Source: Bacteroidota bacterium (lineage in GTDB: Bacteria > Bacteroidota > Bacteroidia > B-17B0 > Aurantibacillaceae). Taken from it: DNA of 64,000 nt. The DNA is taken from contig PLYA01000033.1 of NCBI GenBank assembly GCA_003153315.1, positions 1 to 64,000 of the forward strand, in the 5' to 3' direction. The notes beneath the pieces are model-generated. The model saw only the letters and a list, made by a program, of their open reading frames with translations. It was not told where the DNA came from and ran no database searches. The number at the start of each line of letters is the position of its first letter. Position 1 is the first letter of the stretch. A program made the position numbers and the translations under genes. Of this stretch, positions 15,982-26,429 are shown one piece after another.

Positions 15982-17376
15982 TTATCTTTTATAGATATTC
16001 TTCCACTCGGCAACCACCTGTTCATAGGTAAAAAGTTGTTTTGTCAGGGGTTCTCCCTTGTCGTCTGCCAGTTGGTTCAGTATACTGGTTTGCAGCAGGT
16101 GGGCAATGTGGGCGCGCGTATCAATAGGGGTGGCATAGCAGTATTCTACAAACATAATGCAGGCGTTATACAGGCGGTCGCATAGAATTTGGAGGTGCTC
16201 TGTTTTAAACCCTATCATCTCCATTCGCTGGTCGGGCATGTTTTCCATAGTGGTTTGTTCCATCAAAATAAGGTCGGCATAAAGTGCAGCATTGCGTAGT
16301 TCAGCCGATTGTAAAAAAAATGACCACAAAGGGTTTTCGCCAAATTTTGCCATCCAGGCAAGTACTTTCTTATTGCTCATAATATGTTGGTGCGATAGCA
16401 TAGGCTCTGTATCCGGCATATCATCAAAGGTTAAATTAATGCCGAATATCAGGTTGTTTATCCATTCGGTTTTGTGCTGCGATACGCATATAATTTCAAT
16501 GGGGTTGGTAATATCCTTTTTTTCTACCATGGCCCAGGCAATAGGCAACAGCAACCCTTTTTGTTTAACGGCGGCAACCTCCAGTTCTTTTTCATACCGG
16601 GCAATTACTTCATGTCCTTTTGGGTAATAATATTGTTTCAATGTCTTTACCCCTGGTTCTGCTTCTTTAGCAGCAGGCACCTCGTTGGGGTTATACATTT
16701 TAAAGTGGTTGCTTTTATAATTGCCTATGCTGGTATTTAATTGCTCCATAAGTTTTCCAACTACGTTGTACTCATTTTCAATCAAATCAGTAGCCTCGCC
16801 TTTTTGTTTTTCCCAAGCATCAAAGGTTTTTTTACACAAGGTACCATGCAACATTACATCCGTCCGAAACGATTCAAGTTCAATTTCATATTTTTCCGGA
16901 TGCTCGTCAAATTCTTTTACCAAAACATTAAACTCCTTGGTAAAGGGTACAAGATCATCGTTTATTTTGTCAATTTCAGTCCATTGTAAATCTATAATAT
17001 CGTACATGGTTTTACTGCGTTTATTGTTGTCATTCAATAGCTTGGTTTGCTTGTCTAATTCTTTCAACAGCTTGTGTACTTTAGTGTACTCTTTACTGTC
17101 CTGCTTAGCCCATGCATACAAGGTATCTAACTCCATAATATGATTCCATTTTAGCTTTAATTGTTGCACCATTCGTTTCCCTTCTTTTACATAGCCACTT
17201 AACTGCGCTTTATTTTTTATAAACAAGCTCACTTCATCCATATATATCTTATGTCGGGCATGCAATTGCTTATACTTATCAATCAGTTTTAATTCATACA
17301 GACTTAATTCGGCTTGGTTTTTATAGGCTAAAGTAATGGTGCGAAAACCCGCATCTATTCCGGTTGGCTTATTCAT
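15982..17376 (-). CDS. Unknown 464-residue helical protein
   Basis: I do not recognise this protein. It has no signal peptide or membrane span, so it should be cytoplasmic. Residues about 15-215 look like long alpha-helical coiled coils (TKVHKLLKELDKQTKLLNDN, then DKINDDLVPFTKEFNVLVKE). The second half is mixed and contains scattered Trp and Met. Codon use seems less AT-rich than its neighbours, suggesting a different origin. It is flanked on both sides by related 21-bp arrays and stands apart from the regulon genes around it. The many forward ORFs over this gene are shadows. The ATG at 17376 is the natural start. Confidence 0.75.
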   Translation of the reverse strand: MNKPTGIDAGFRTITLAYKNQAELSLYELKLIDKYKQLHARHKIYMDEVSLFIKNKAQLSGYVKEGKRMVQQLKLKWNHIMELDTLYAWAKQDSKEYTKVHKLLKELDKQTKLLNDNNKRSKTMYDIIDLQWTEIDKINDDLVPFTKEFNVLVKEFDEHPEKYEIELESFRTDVMLHGTLCKKTFDAWEKQKGEATDLIENEYNVVGKLMEQLNTSIGNYKSNHFKMYNPNEVPAAKEAEPGVKTLKQYYYPKGHEVIARYEKELEVAAVKQKGLLLPIAWAMVEKKDITNPIEIICVSQHKTEWINNLIFGINLTFDDMPDTEPMLSHQHIMSNKKVLAWMAKFGENPLWSFFLQSAELRNAALYADLILMEQTTMENMPDQRMEMIGFKTEHLQILCDRLYNACIMFVEYCYATPIDTRAHIAHLLQTSILNQLADDKGEPLTKQLFTYEQVVAEWKNIYKR

Positions 17377-17506
17377 TTGTTCTTATTTTTTTATATTATA
17401 TTCATGTATTCGCTTCGCTCGGCTGTTCATCTTCTTATAGTTTAATGGCTAAATTATCAAATTATTAAAATACTAAACAAATCAATACACGAATATGGCA
17501 AAAGGG

Positions 17507-17779
17507 CGCTAATCTTACACCAAAATTTGGCACAAATGGCGGCTAATTTGCCCCAAACCTTTGCGTTTTTAAAACAAGGCAAGCTGTTTTGTAAAGAAGT
17601 AGTAGCTTTTTTGAAGCAAGTGTTTGCTAATTTGAGAAAAATGCATTGAAATTAAGAACAAGTCTATTGGAATTTGAAAGAAATCTATTCGAATTACGAA
17701 TTCTGCTTATCGAATTGCAAATTCAGTAAACAGAATTAGGAAAACACTAAGTCGATTAAAGAAAACAGCTTTGTTTCTT
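17507..17779. repeat. 21-bp tandem array 2b (13 degenerate units)
   Basis: Thirteen contiguous units with a strict 21-bp period. They are recognised by an AATT or TTTT end on most units (e.g. GTCTATTGGAATT, ATCTATTCGAATT, GCTTATCGAATT). The sequence drifts strongly along the array but the phase never slips. The first units are shared with array 2a at 15892. No credible coding frame exists in any direction. Confidence 0.75.
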
Positions 17780-17856
17780 TTAAAAAAACTAAACTACATG
17801 TGGAAGAATTGTTTGCGCCTTATGTTTGGGCTATTTGTTTTTGTATTTTTTTCAAT

Positions 17857-17886
17857 AAAAAAGTCACCCGTTATTGGTGACTTTTT
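17857..17886. terminator. Isolated terminator-like hairpin
   Basis: AAAAAGTCACC and GGTGACTTTTT form a perfect 11-bp stem around a 7-nt loop and end in TTTTT on both strands. No gene ends nearby, so it may close an unseen small transcript from the repeat region. Confidence 0.55.
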
Positions 17887-17994
17887 CTAACCGTATCCCA
17901 CCGGTATTTATAAATACGGATGTCGGTTTGTGGTATCTTTAAAAATCGTTCTCTATCAATTACTATTTTTCCTTTTTATGTTTTAGGAGTAAGG

Positions 17995-18092
17995 GTCAGC
18001 CTTACGGGGCTGACTTTATATGCCTATCTTACTTTTTTATAAACCTTACGGGGTTTATTTAGTTTTTTATAATTCAGAGACCTTACGGGGTC
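17995..18092 (+). repeat. Three hairpins sharing the loop CCTTACGGGG
   Basis: Three short stem-loops stand in a row upstream of the ribonucleotide reductase: GTCAGCCTTACGGGGCTGAC (17995), TAAACCTTACGGGGTTTA (18040) and GACCTTACGGGGTC (18079). The loop and closing pairs are constant while the stem bases differ with compensating changes, which argues for a conserved structure. They may form a structured RNA or bind a factor. No known riboswitch is recognised in them. Confidence 0.6.
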
Positions 18093-18184
18093 AACTTCAT
18101 TAAATTAGAATTCTATTTGAACTCAACGATACAAACATACAGGCAGAAACTAAAAACAGGTATGACTGCTATCAGCTTTTGAGT

Positions 18185-18226
18185 TGATTAATATCATGGA
18201 TATAGAAAAAAGAAGAATGATTTTTG
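18185..18226 (+). promoter_or_regulatory. FNR/CRP-type site for the ribonucleotide reductase operon
   Basis: TTGATTAATATCA contains TGAT-N4-ATCA (18185-18196), centred 66 bp before the reductase ATG. GATTTTTG (18219-18226), one mismatch from TAnnTTTG, is centred 32 bp downstream. Confidence 0.6.
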
Positions 18227-18256
18227 TGTGGCACTTATATTATGTATATTTAAATT

Positions 18257-19996
18257 ATGAACCCGCTACTTTCTGATAATGCCCATACGGTGCTCAACAG
18301 TCGTTATCTGCTTAAAAATGAAGATGGAGTTATAGTAGAAAGCCCTGCCGAGCTTTTCAAACGTGTGGCAAACCATATTGCCAAAGCCGAACTTACATTT
18401 GGTAACGCAGCCGATGCAAAAGCATGGGAGGAAAAATTTTATACACTTATGTGCAAACTGAAATTTATGCCTAACTCTCCTACCCTTATGAATGCAGGTA
18501 TGCCGTTGGGGCAACTAAGCGCCTGTTTTGTATTGCCAGTTGAAGATAGTATAGAATCTATTTTTACTACCCTTAAAAATACCGCAATCATTCAGCAAAG
18601 CGGTGGTGGAACTGGATTTAATTTTTCTGCCCTTCGGCCTGAGGGAGATTTTATTTCTTCCAGTTCAGGTCATGCTTCGGGTCCGGTTTCTTTTATAAAA
18701 ATATTTGATGCCGCTACCCAACATATTAAGCAGGGAGGTAAAAGGCGCGGTGCCAATATGGGTATTATAAATATTGATCATCCGGATATAGAAGAATTTA
18801 TTTCGGTAAAACGGGAAGAAGGTGTGCTTTCTAATTTTAATATCTCAGTTGGCATATATGATACTTTTATGCTGGCGGTAGAGCAGGACCTAAACTGGCA
18901 ATTAAAGCACCCGGGCACCGGAAAGGTTATGAAAGAAATAAAGGCACGTATATTATGGAACACCATAGTAGAAAATGCCTGGAGCAGCGGAGACCCCGGT
19001 TTGGTATTTTTAGATACCGTTAATGAAAGCAATCCTACACCTGTGGTTGGCGCCATTAATTGTACAAACCCCTGCGGCGAAGTTCCTTTGCTTGCTTATG
19101 AGGCTTGTAATTTGGGCTCTATCAATGTTTCTAAATTCATTCTATCTAACAGCAAACAAATTGACTGGAAGAATTTGGAAGAAACCATTCATTATTCCAT
19201 CCGCTTTTTAGATAATGTAATTGAAATGAACAATTACATTATTCCCGAAATAAAAGCCATGGTTAGCGGTAACCGAAAGATTGGTTTGGGCATTATGGGT
19301 TGGGCAGAATTGCTTATAAAAATGCATATTCCGTATGATTCGGAAGAAGCCATACAATTGGCGGAACAGCTGATGAAATTTATAAATGAAAAAAGTAAAG
19401 CAGTTTCGGTTGAACTGGCTAAACAGCGTGGTGTTTTTAAGAACTGGAAAAAAAGTATTTATTACCCGCAAACATCTATCCGCAATGCCACACGCACAAG
19501 CATTGCTCCTACAGGCACCATTTCTATCATTGCCGGAACAAGTTCGTCTATTGAACCTTTGTTTGCTTTGGCTTTTCACAGAGAAAATGTATTGAATAAT
19601 GAAACACTGGATGATATTAATCCGCTGTTCGTTGAATATCTAAAAGAAAACAAGCTATATGCTGAAGCAATCATTCAGCAGGTTAAAAAAACAGGTACAC
19701 TTGCAGAAACTAATTTATCTGCCGAAGTAAAAAGTTTATTTAAAACATCGCTTGAAATAGAACCGCAATGGCATATACGCCATCAGGTAGCTTTTCAAAA
19801 ATATACGGATAATGCTGTTTCAAAAACAATCAACATGCCGGCTGAAGCAACGATAAAGGATATAAATAACGCCTATATGTATGCTTGGAAACAAAAGGCT
19901 AAAGGGGTAACCATTTTTCGTTATGGTTCAAAACAAAAACAAGTACTAAAAAGCGGCATTGATAACCAAGATGCCTGTCATGTTTGTATAAGCTGA
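18257..19996 (+). CDS. nrdJ: Adenosylcobalamin-dependent (class II) ribonucleotide reductase
   Basis: A 579-residue reductase of the short class II type. Visible features include GQLSACFVLPVEDS (first active-site Cys), QQSGGGTGFNFSALRP, INCTNPCGEVPLL (thiyl-radical Cys in NPCGE) and PTGTISIIAGTSSSIEPLFA. The C-terminal Cys pair in DACHVCIS re-reduces the active site. It makes deoxyribonucleotides using coenzyme B12 without oxygen, so it works aerobically or anaerobically. It starts an apparent operon with the acetate-CoA ligase (69-bp gap). The FNR-like site at 18185 suggests low-oxygen induction. I see no cobalamin riboswitch consensus upstream. Confidence 0.92.
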   Translation: MNPLLSDNAHTVLNSRYLLKNEDGVIVESPAELFKRVANHIAKAELTFGNAADAKAWEEKFYTLMCKLKFMPNSPTLMNAGMPLGQLSACFVLPVEDSIESIFTTLKNTAIIQQSGGGTGFNFSALRPEGDFISSSSGHASGPVSFIKIFDAATQHIKQGGKRRGANMGIINIDHPDIEEFISVKREEGVLSNFNISVGIYDTFMLAVEQDLNWQLKHPGTGKVMKEIKARILWNTIVENAWSSGDPGLVFLDTVNESNPTPVVGAINCTNPCGEVPLLAYEACNLGSINVSKFILSNSKQIDWKNLEETIHYSIRFLDNVIEMNNYIIPEIKAMVSGNRKIGLGIMGWAELLIKMHIPYDSEEAIQLAEQLMKFINEKSKAVSVELAKQRGVFKNWKKSIYYPQTSIRNATRTSIAPTGTISIIAGTSSSIEPLFALAFHRENVLNNETLDDINPLFVEYLKENKLYAEAIIQQVKKTGTLAETNLSAEVKSLFKTSLEIEPQWHIRHQVAFQKYTDNAVSKTINMPAEATIKDINNAYMYAWKQKAKGVTIFRYGSKQKQVLKSGIDNQDACHVCIS

Positions 19997-20065
19997 CTCT
20001 CAGGCATTAGCTAACAAATGTTGACATAATTTAAATGACTGGTAATAATAACACAATAATGCTAA

Positions 20066-22195
20066 ATGAATAATTTAAAACAAATTTTAGAACCAAAATC
20101 AGTTGCTGTAATTGGCGCGTCGGAAATAAAAGGAACCATTGGCTATGCTGTTTTTTTTAATATACTCACATCAGATTTTCAAGGGGTTGTCTATCCGGTA
20201 AACCCAAAGTATAACAATATTATGAGCGTAAGATCCTACAATAATGTAGGTGAAATTCCGGATGAGATTGATCTCGCTATTTTATGTATTCCTAAAAATG
20301 CCGTTAAAGAAGTTATAGAACAATGCGCCTTAAAAAATATAAAAGGTGCGGTGGTAATAACCGCCGGCTTTAAGGAAACAGGAAATGAAGGAAAAAAGCT
20401 GGAAGATGAAATTGCAGCTATTGCAAGAGAGCATAATATTTTATTAATAGGCCCTAATTGCCTTGGTTTAGTTAATACTGCTGTAAACTGTAGCCTTAAT
20501 GCAACCTTTGCTATTGGCATGCCTCATAAGGGCAAAGTGGCATTGGTATCTCAAAGCGGGGCAGTTGGAATTGCAGCGCTTGATTATGCACAACAGCATG
20601 AACTCGGAATTTCAAAATTTATATCCATTGGCAACAAAGCTGTGGTAGATGAAAGTGATGTGCTGGAATATTTAATTGATGATAACGATACCACCGTGAT
20701 TACCATGTATGTTGAAGATATTACCAGGCCAACCCGTTTCTTTGAGATGGCAAAAAAGGCAAACGCAAAACAAAAACCTATCATTGTAATAAAAACGGGT
20801 AGGTCGATACGTGGTGCACAAGCCATTCATTCTCATACGGGGGCACTTTCAAGTTCTGATACAGCCTATGATTCGCTTTTTGCGCAATGTGGTGTAATCA
20901 GGGTAACGGAACTTTCAGAATTATTTGAGTATGCTAAAGGTTTTACCTGCCGGGTAGAACCTAAAGGAAAGCGTGTAGTTATTCTTACCAATGCCGGCGG
21001 AATGGGGATTATTACAACAGATGCTATAGAAAGAAATCATTTGGAAATGACCTCTTTTGAAGAAAGCATATCAAAAGAATTAAAAAGAGTTTTACCTGCT
21101 GAAGCTAATATACATAATCCTGTAGATGTTATTGGAGATGCGGATGCTAAGCGTATTGCAGATACATTAGCCATTATAGTAAAAGATAAAAATATGGACG
21201 CCTTAATTGTTTCTATTGTACCTACTATTAAAACAAATATGGATGAGATAGCTTTATCACTTTGTAAAATAGCAAAAGAAAATCCTCAAATACCTATACT
21301 CTCTAATCTTATGTCGTTGGAACCTGAACCTGCTTTTGAGAAAGTATTGGAACAGGCTAATATTCCCAACTTTAGTTTCCCCGAAATTAATGTCCGCACT
21401 CTGTCGGTTATGATTAACTATTATGAAAGCATAAAACAAACAGAAGAATTGCCGGCCAGATATCCTGTAAATGAAGAACAGGTAAAAGCTGTATTACAGT
21501 TGGTTAGGAAAGAAAAAAGAATTCGTTTGTCAGAAGCAGAGGGATATAAAATTCTTGAAGCTTATGGATTTAAAGCCCTGGATTACCGTGTGGCTAAAAA
21601 CATGGAAGATATTCTTGCTGCAACTAGCCAGATAGGCTACCCCATTGTGATGAAAATACTCTCTTCTGATATTTTACATAAAGTAGATGTGGGAGGAGTA
21701 CAGATAAATCTGAAAAACGAAGATGATGTAAAAAAAGCTTTTACAACCATTAGTGATAACATTAAAAAACTTAAAACGGGAACAAACATACAAGGCTTCC
21801 TGATACAGAAATTCTTTACGGGTAGCGGTATTGAAGTTATTATTGGGGCCAATGCCATTAAAGGTTTTGGTTCATTGATTATGTTTGGTCTTGGAGGAAC
21901 ATTGGTTGAATTATTTAAAGATGTTTCTTTTCGTTTAACTCCTTTAACAAAACAGGATGCTTTAAATATGATAATGGAGACAAAAGGCTATCAGATATTA
22001 AAGGGCTATAGGGGACACGCTCCTTATAATATGGAAGGTATTGTAGATTGTCTTTTAAGGTTGTCGCAACTTGTAACAGACTTCCCTGAAATTCAGGAAC
22101 TGGATATGAACCCGGTAAAAGTACTTGAAGATGGCACTAGCGTTGTTGTTATGGATGCAAAAGCAATTCTTTCTGGTGAACAACAAATTGTTTAG
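20066..22195 (+). CDS. ADP-forming acetate-CoA ligase, fused alpha-beta subunits
   Basis: A 709-residue enzyme with the domains in order: CoA-binding (about 1-130, KSVAVIGASEIKGTIGYAVF), succinyl-CoA-ligase-like (about 150-290, KVALVSQSGAVGIAALD with active His in IHSHTGALS), a ligase domain (about 300-430), and an ATP-grasp domain (about 490-700, GYPIVMKILSSDILHKVDVG). It converts acetyl-CoA, ADP and phosphate to acetate, CoA and ATP, so it conserves energy in fermentation. It is 69 bp after the class II reductase and probably shares its FNR-like promoter. A terminator hairpin follows. Substrate preference among acyl-CoAs cannot be read. Confidence 0.92.
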   Translation: MNNLKQILEPKSVAVIGASEIKGTIGYAVFFNILTSDFQGVVYPVNPKYNNIMSVRSYNNVGEIPDEIDLAILCIPKNAVKEVIEQCALKNIKGAVVITAGFKETGNEGKKLEDEIAAIAREHNILLIGPNCLGLVNTAVNCSLNATFAIGMPHKGKVALVSQSGAVGIAALDYAQQHELGISKFISIGNKAVVDESDVLEYLIDDNDTTVITMYVEDITRPTRFFEMAKKANAKQKPIIVIKTGRSIRGAQAIHSHTGALSSSDTAYDSLFAQCGVIRVTELSELFEYAKGFTCRVEPKGKRVVILTNAGGMGIITTDAIERNHLEMTSFEESISKELKRVLPAEANIHNPVDVIGDADAKRIADTLAIIVKDKNMDALIVSIVPTIKTNMDEIALSLCKIAKENPQIPILSNLMSLEPEPAFEKVLEQANIPNFSFPEINVRTLSVMINYYESIKQTEELPARYPVNEEQVKAVLQLVRKEKRIRLSEAEGYKILEAYGFKALDYRVAKNMEDILAATSQIGYPIVMKILSSDILHKVDVGGVQINLKNEDDVKKAFTTISDNIKKLKTGTNIQGFLIQKFFTGSGIEVIIGANAIKGFGSLIMFGLGGTLVELFKDVSFRLTPLTKQDALNMIMETKGYQILKGYRGHAPYNMEGIVDCLLRLSQLVTDFPEIQELDMNPVKVLEDGTSVVVMDAKAILSGEQQIV

Positions 22196-22636
22196 CAAAT
22201 TCATAGGAAAGAAATTGTAAGTGTATGAAAGCAATTAGGTGTTTGGAGTAAGGAAGCACAGTTTTTTTATATAAAAGTAAGTAAATAAAATGCAACGAAA
22301 TTTAAAAATATCTTCTAACTAAAAAAATCCTTGTAAATTATTTCTTTACAAGGATTTGTTTTAATTTTCGTGACCGATGTTGGTGACGATCTAAACCAAA
22401 TTTACGAAGATTTACGAGACTTATACGTTTTGAAGGCTATCATCAAATTACCGTAGAAAACCGCAACGTGGCGTGAATTTGCGGTAAATTAGGGTAGATT
22501 TTGACAGGGACTTGATGGTAATTTTGGTTGTAGGGTTTAGGGCGGCTACGAACACCGGAATGTTTTTAATTTATGAGTCCGAAACCTTGTTGATTAACCG
22601 CTGCTATTTACAGTATAGTTTCAAATTCGAACCTCG
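22196..22636. terminator. Intergenic region with a terminator hairpin at 22325-22357
   Basis: AAATCCTTGTAAA and TTTACAAGGATTT form a 13-bp stem around a 7-nt loop, ending the reductase/ligase operon on the + strand. The remaining 280 bp (22358-22636) show no ORF. They are moderately GC-richer and include ATTCGAACC at 22625, the same nine bases as in the tRNA-Arg T-arm, a weak candidate for an old attachment site. Confidence 0.65.
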
Positions 22637-23287
22637 TCAATTTCTTACAAATAACCACTTAACTGTTTTATATACGCCTACAAAAACATAACCTAGAATA
22701 CCGAGTTTTACTTTCTCTTGGTAATAAACAGTAATGGTAGAATAGTCTACTAAATGAGAGATACGGCTCATTTTCCCTTTCAATAAATCAATTTCGCCAT
22801 TCAATCTTTCAAGCTCTTTTTCGACCTGTAATGTTTCACCTACCGTACTCGCTTTTTCCAATAATTCTAAATAGCGCTTACGCGCTCTTTCCGCATTTTC
22901 TAAACGTATTTGGTAATCGGTAAATTCGTCAGTAACATCTGTAGCCGAAATAGTTTTATTTTTCACTTTTCCTGATGTGGAAATATCGCTTAGTGCATCT
23001 TTTAACGAAGAAGATTTTACCCGTATAGTTGTATAGTTATTACTTGACGTTAACACATATCCATTGTATTTTTTTGCTACCGCCGCTACATGTGCATCTA
23101 CTGAATCGGGAAGTTTTGCTTCAACAGTTAAAGTAGCATTATAGATCATCATTCGCGTGTCTTCTTTATCCTTTTTTTCATTGTCATCTAAATAACGAAC
23201 GTTATAATGAGCAGACGATCTATGCTTAGTTGCGCATCCTGTAAAAACTAAGACACAGGATAGCATGATTAATATTTGCTTTTTCAT
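22637..23287 (-). CDS. DUF4349 domain lipoprotein
   Basis: A 216-residue protein with a lipoprotein signal (LVFTGCATKH, Cys about 19). The DUF4349 body begins MMIYNATLTVEAKLPDSV and continues KKYNGYVLTSSNNYTTIRVK. A helical stretch ERARKRYLELLEKASTVGET follows, with a C-terminal hydrophobic segment (LGILGYVFVGVYKTVKWLF). The family is of unknown function and is membrane attached; some members occur near peptidase or stress genes. It is divergent from the unknown gene at 23375 in the recombinase-associated stretch. Confidence 0.85.
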   Translation of the reverse strand: MKKQILIMLSCVLVFTGCATKHRSSAHYNVRYLDDNEKKDKEDTRMMIYNATLTVEAKLPDSVDAHVAAVAKKYNGYVLTSSNNYTTIRVKSSSLKDALSDISTSGKVKNKTISATDVTDEFTDYQIRLENAERARKRYLELLEKASTVGETLQVEKELERLNGEIDLLKGKMSRISHLVDYSTITVYYQEKVKLGILGYVFVGVYKTVKWLFVRN

Positions 23288-23374
23288 ACTCTGATTTTAT
23301 TTAATACTGTATGGGACTATTCCGGATCAAGTAACAATTCAATCAATAATCAAACAACTAAAAAAACAGAAACA

Positions 23375-23962
23375 ATGAAAACAGAACAATTAAATAATCA
23401 ACAAACCGAAACTCAATTAAAAATTCCCGTATTAGAATTCGATAACGATCAATTTTATTTAATTGAAAACCCGGAGTCAACTAATGCAGATGATACCGAA
23501 AATTTGTTGCCAAAAAAATCTTACACCGATTTATTTGAAGAAGAAAAACAAAACGTAAATTTCTTATTAAAAAACTTCTGGGAGTTCTATAAATCAGATA
23601 AGGGAGCAAAAGCTATTGTCAATAAATTTTGTCAAAAGATAAAACCGTATTTCAAATCATTAGCATCAATGGATCAAAAGCCTGTTACATTTAAGACTTT
23701 AACCATACTTCAAAATGATATGGAGAAAATCGGTAATGCTACGTTACCCATTATGAACTGCCCGGTATCTTTTCAGCCAATTGGGTACTATGAAAGAGTA
23801 GTAGAGCATCGTTTGAAAGTATTTATTTCGGATACCGATTCCAATATTTGTAAAACGGTTCGTTTAAATTTTTCGAATGAACAAAGGGTGAGACATGAAC
23901 TTATGCTGAAACTTATGGAATCCTTCAGCGGAAATACTCCGGACAATTGGCTATTACCCTAA
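23375..23962 (+). CDS. Unknown protein of the recombinase-associated stretch (195 aa)
   Basis: I do not recognise this protein. I start it at the second in-frame Met (MKTEQLNNQQTETQ), because the track's earlier start overlaps the divergent DUF4349 gene and its leader. No signal or membrane segment is present. An acidic N-terminal third precedes a more ordered part (EEEKQNVNFLLKNFWEFYKS, then VEHRLKVFISDTDSN). It lies between the DUF4349 lipoprotein and the recombinase pair on the + strand. It may be cargo of an integrated element. Confidence 0.6.
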   Translation: MKTEQLNNQQTETQLKIPVLEFDNDQFYLIENPESTNADDTENLLPKKSYTDLFEEEKQNVNFLLKNFWEFYKSDKGAKAIVNKFCQKIKPYFKSLASMDQKPVTFKTLTILQNDMEKIGNATLPIMNCPVSFQPIGYYERVVEHRLKVFISDTDSNICKTVRLNFSNEQRVRHELMLKLMESFSGNTPDNWLLP

Positions 23963-24291
23963 TAATACGCCAGTTTTAGGAGTGCAGAATTGACTTGAAC
24001 GTGCCGAATAATGTACTTATACTTGTCCTGTAACGGGGTTGAAAGTATCGTCGTTATTCGGCTTTACGTTTTTAAATAAAATAAGAAAGGAGAAAAAAAT
24101 GTTACCACTTGAAGAAAGTAAAAAGTTACTTAATAAATACGGGCATAATTATACCGATGAAGAAATAAAAATAATTAGAGAGTTTGTGTCAACCCTGATT
24201 GATATCGACTATAAATTATTTAAGCGAAGGTTAGATGATGAACTTTCAAAAAAAGAAGAAGAAAATGAACAAGCAAAAATAATTGAACTAC

Positions 24292-25890
<1,599 letters not shown>

Positions 25891-26018
25891 ATTTTTCTGA
25901 GCGCAAAAGTACTTTTTTATTATTAAATAAACTATTACTTTTTTAGGTGCATAAGATTAAAAGAAGGGGTAGTATTAACTTACTATTCCTTTTTTATTTA
26001 CAAATTACATTTATTGTT

Positions 26019-26429
26019 CTATGGGGCTACATCAATATTAAAATTACATTTTTGTTTTCTGGAAGTAATTTTAACCTTAATTCCACCAGTTACAGGAACT
26101 GAACTATTTTGAGAATCAATATAATTACCCGCAGCTAACAAATAATAATCGCCTTCGTACATTGTTCCAAAATCATAATTGCCATTTGAATCTACACTAA
26201 CAAGGGTATCATATTGCGTAACATCACTACCGGCGTATGAAGTAGCCCCATATTTCATATATACATTGGTGTTACTATAAATTCTAACATTATTAATGTA
26301 CGTCCCCTTAACATTACCAGTAAGTTCTACATACCCATAAATTTGGGCTTTTCAACCTTTAGCAAATTTATCTGTTCTGCATCCAATAAATAAAATACAT
26401 ATAAGAGCTATAAAGAGAATTTTAAACAT
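26019..26429 (-). pseudogene. Lipoprotein gene interrupted by a single stop codon
   Basis: From ATG at 26429 the reverse strand reads MFKILFIALICILFIGCRTD, a lipoprotein signal with lipobox IGC. It then meets TGA after DKFAKG (one base from TGG, Trp) and continues without further stops through KAQIYGYVELTGNVKGTYIN to CNFNIDVAP and the end. The 137-codon reading resembles small secreted carboxypeptidase-regulatory-like beta-domain proteins. The ORF-track entry starting MKYGATSYAG is only the distal part. It is either a recent pseudogene or a sequencing error. Confidence 0.65.

Noticed and set aside
17780-18256. Cobalamin riboswitch upstream of the class II ribonucleotide reductase
   Set aside because: I looked for the conserved B12-box and the typical multi-stem layout and did not see them; the hairpins present have a different, repeated form.
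22621-22640. Left attachment site at ATTCGAACC
   Set aside because: Only nine bases match the tRNA-Arg T-arm, too few to call an att repeat; noted only as a candidate.
26019-26429. Selenocysteine at the in-frame TGA
   Set aside because: No SECIS-like hairpin after the TGA and no redox context; a Trp codon mutation is simpler.
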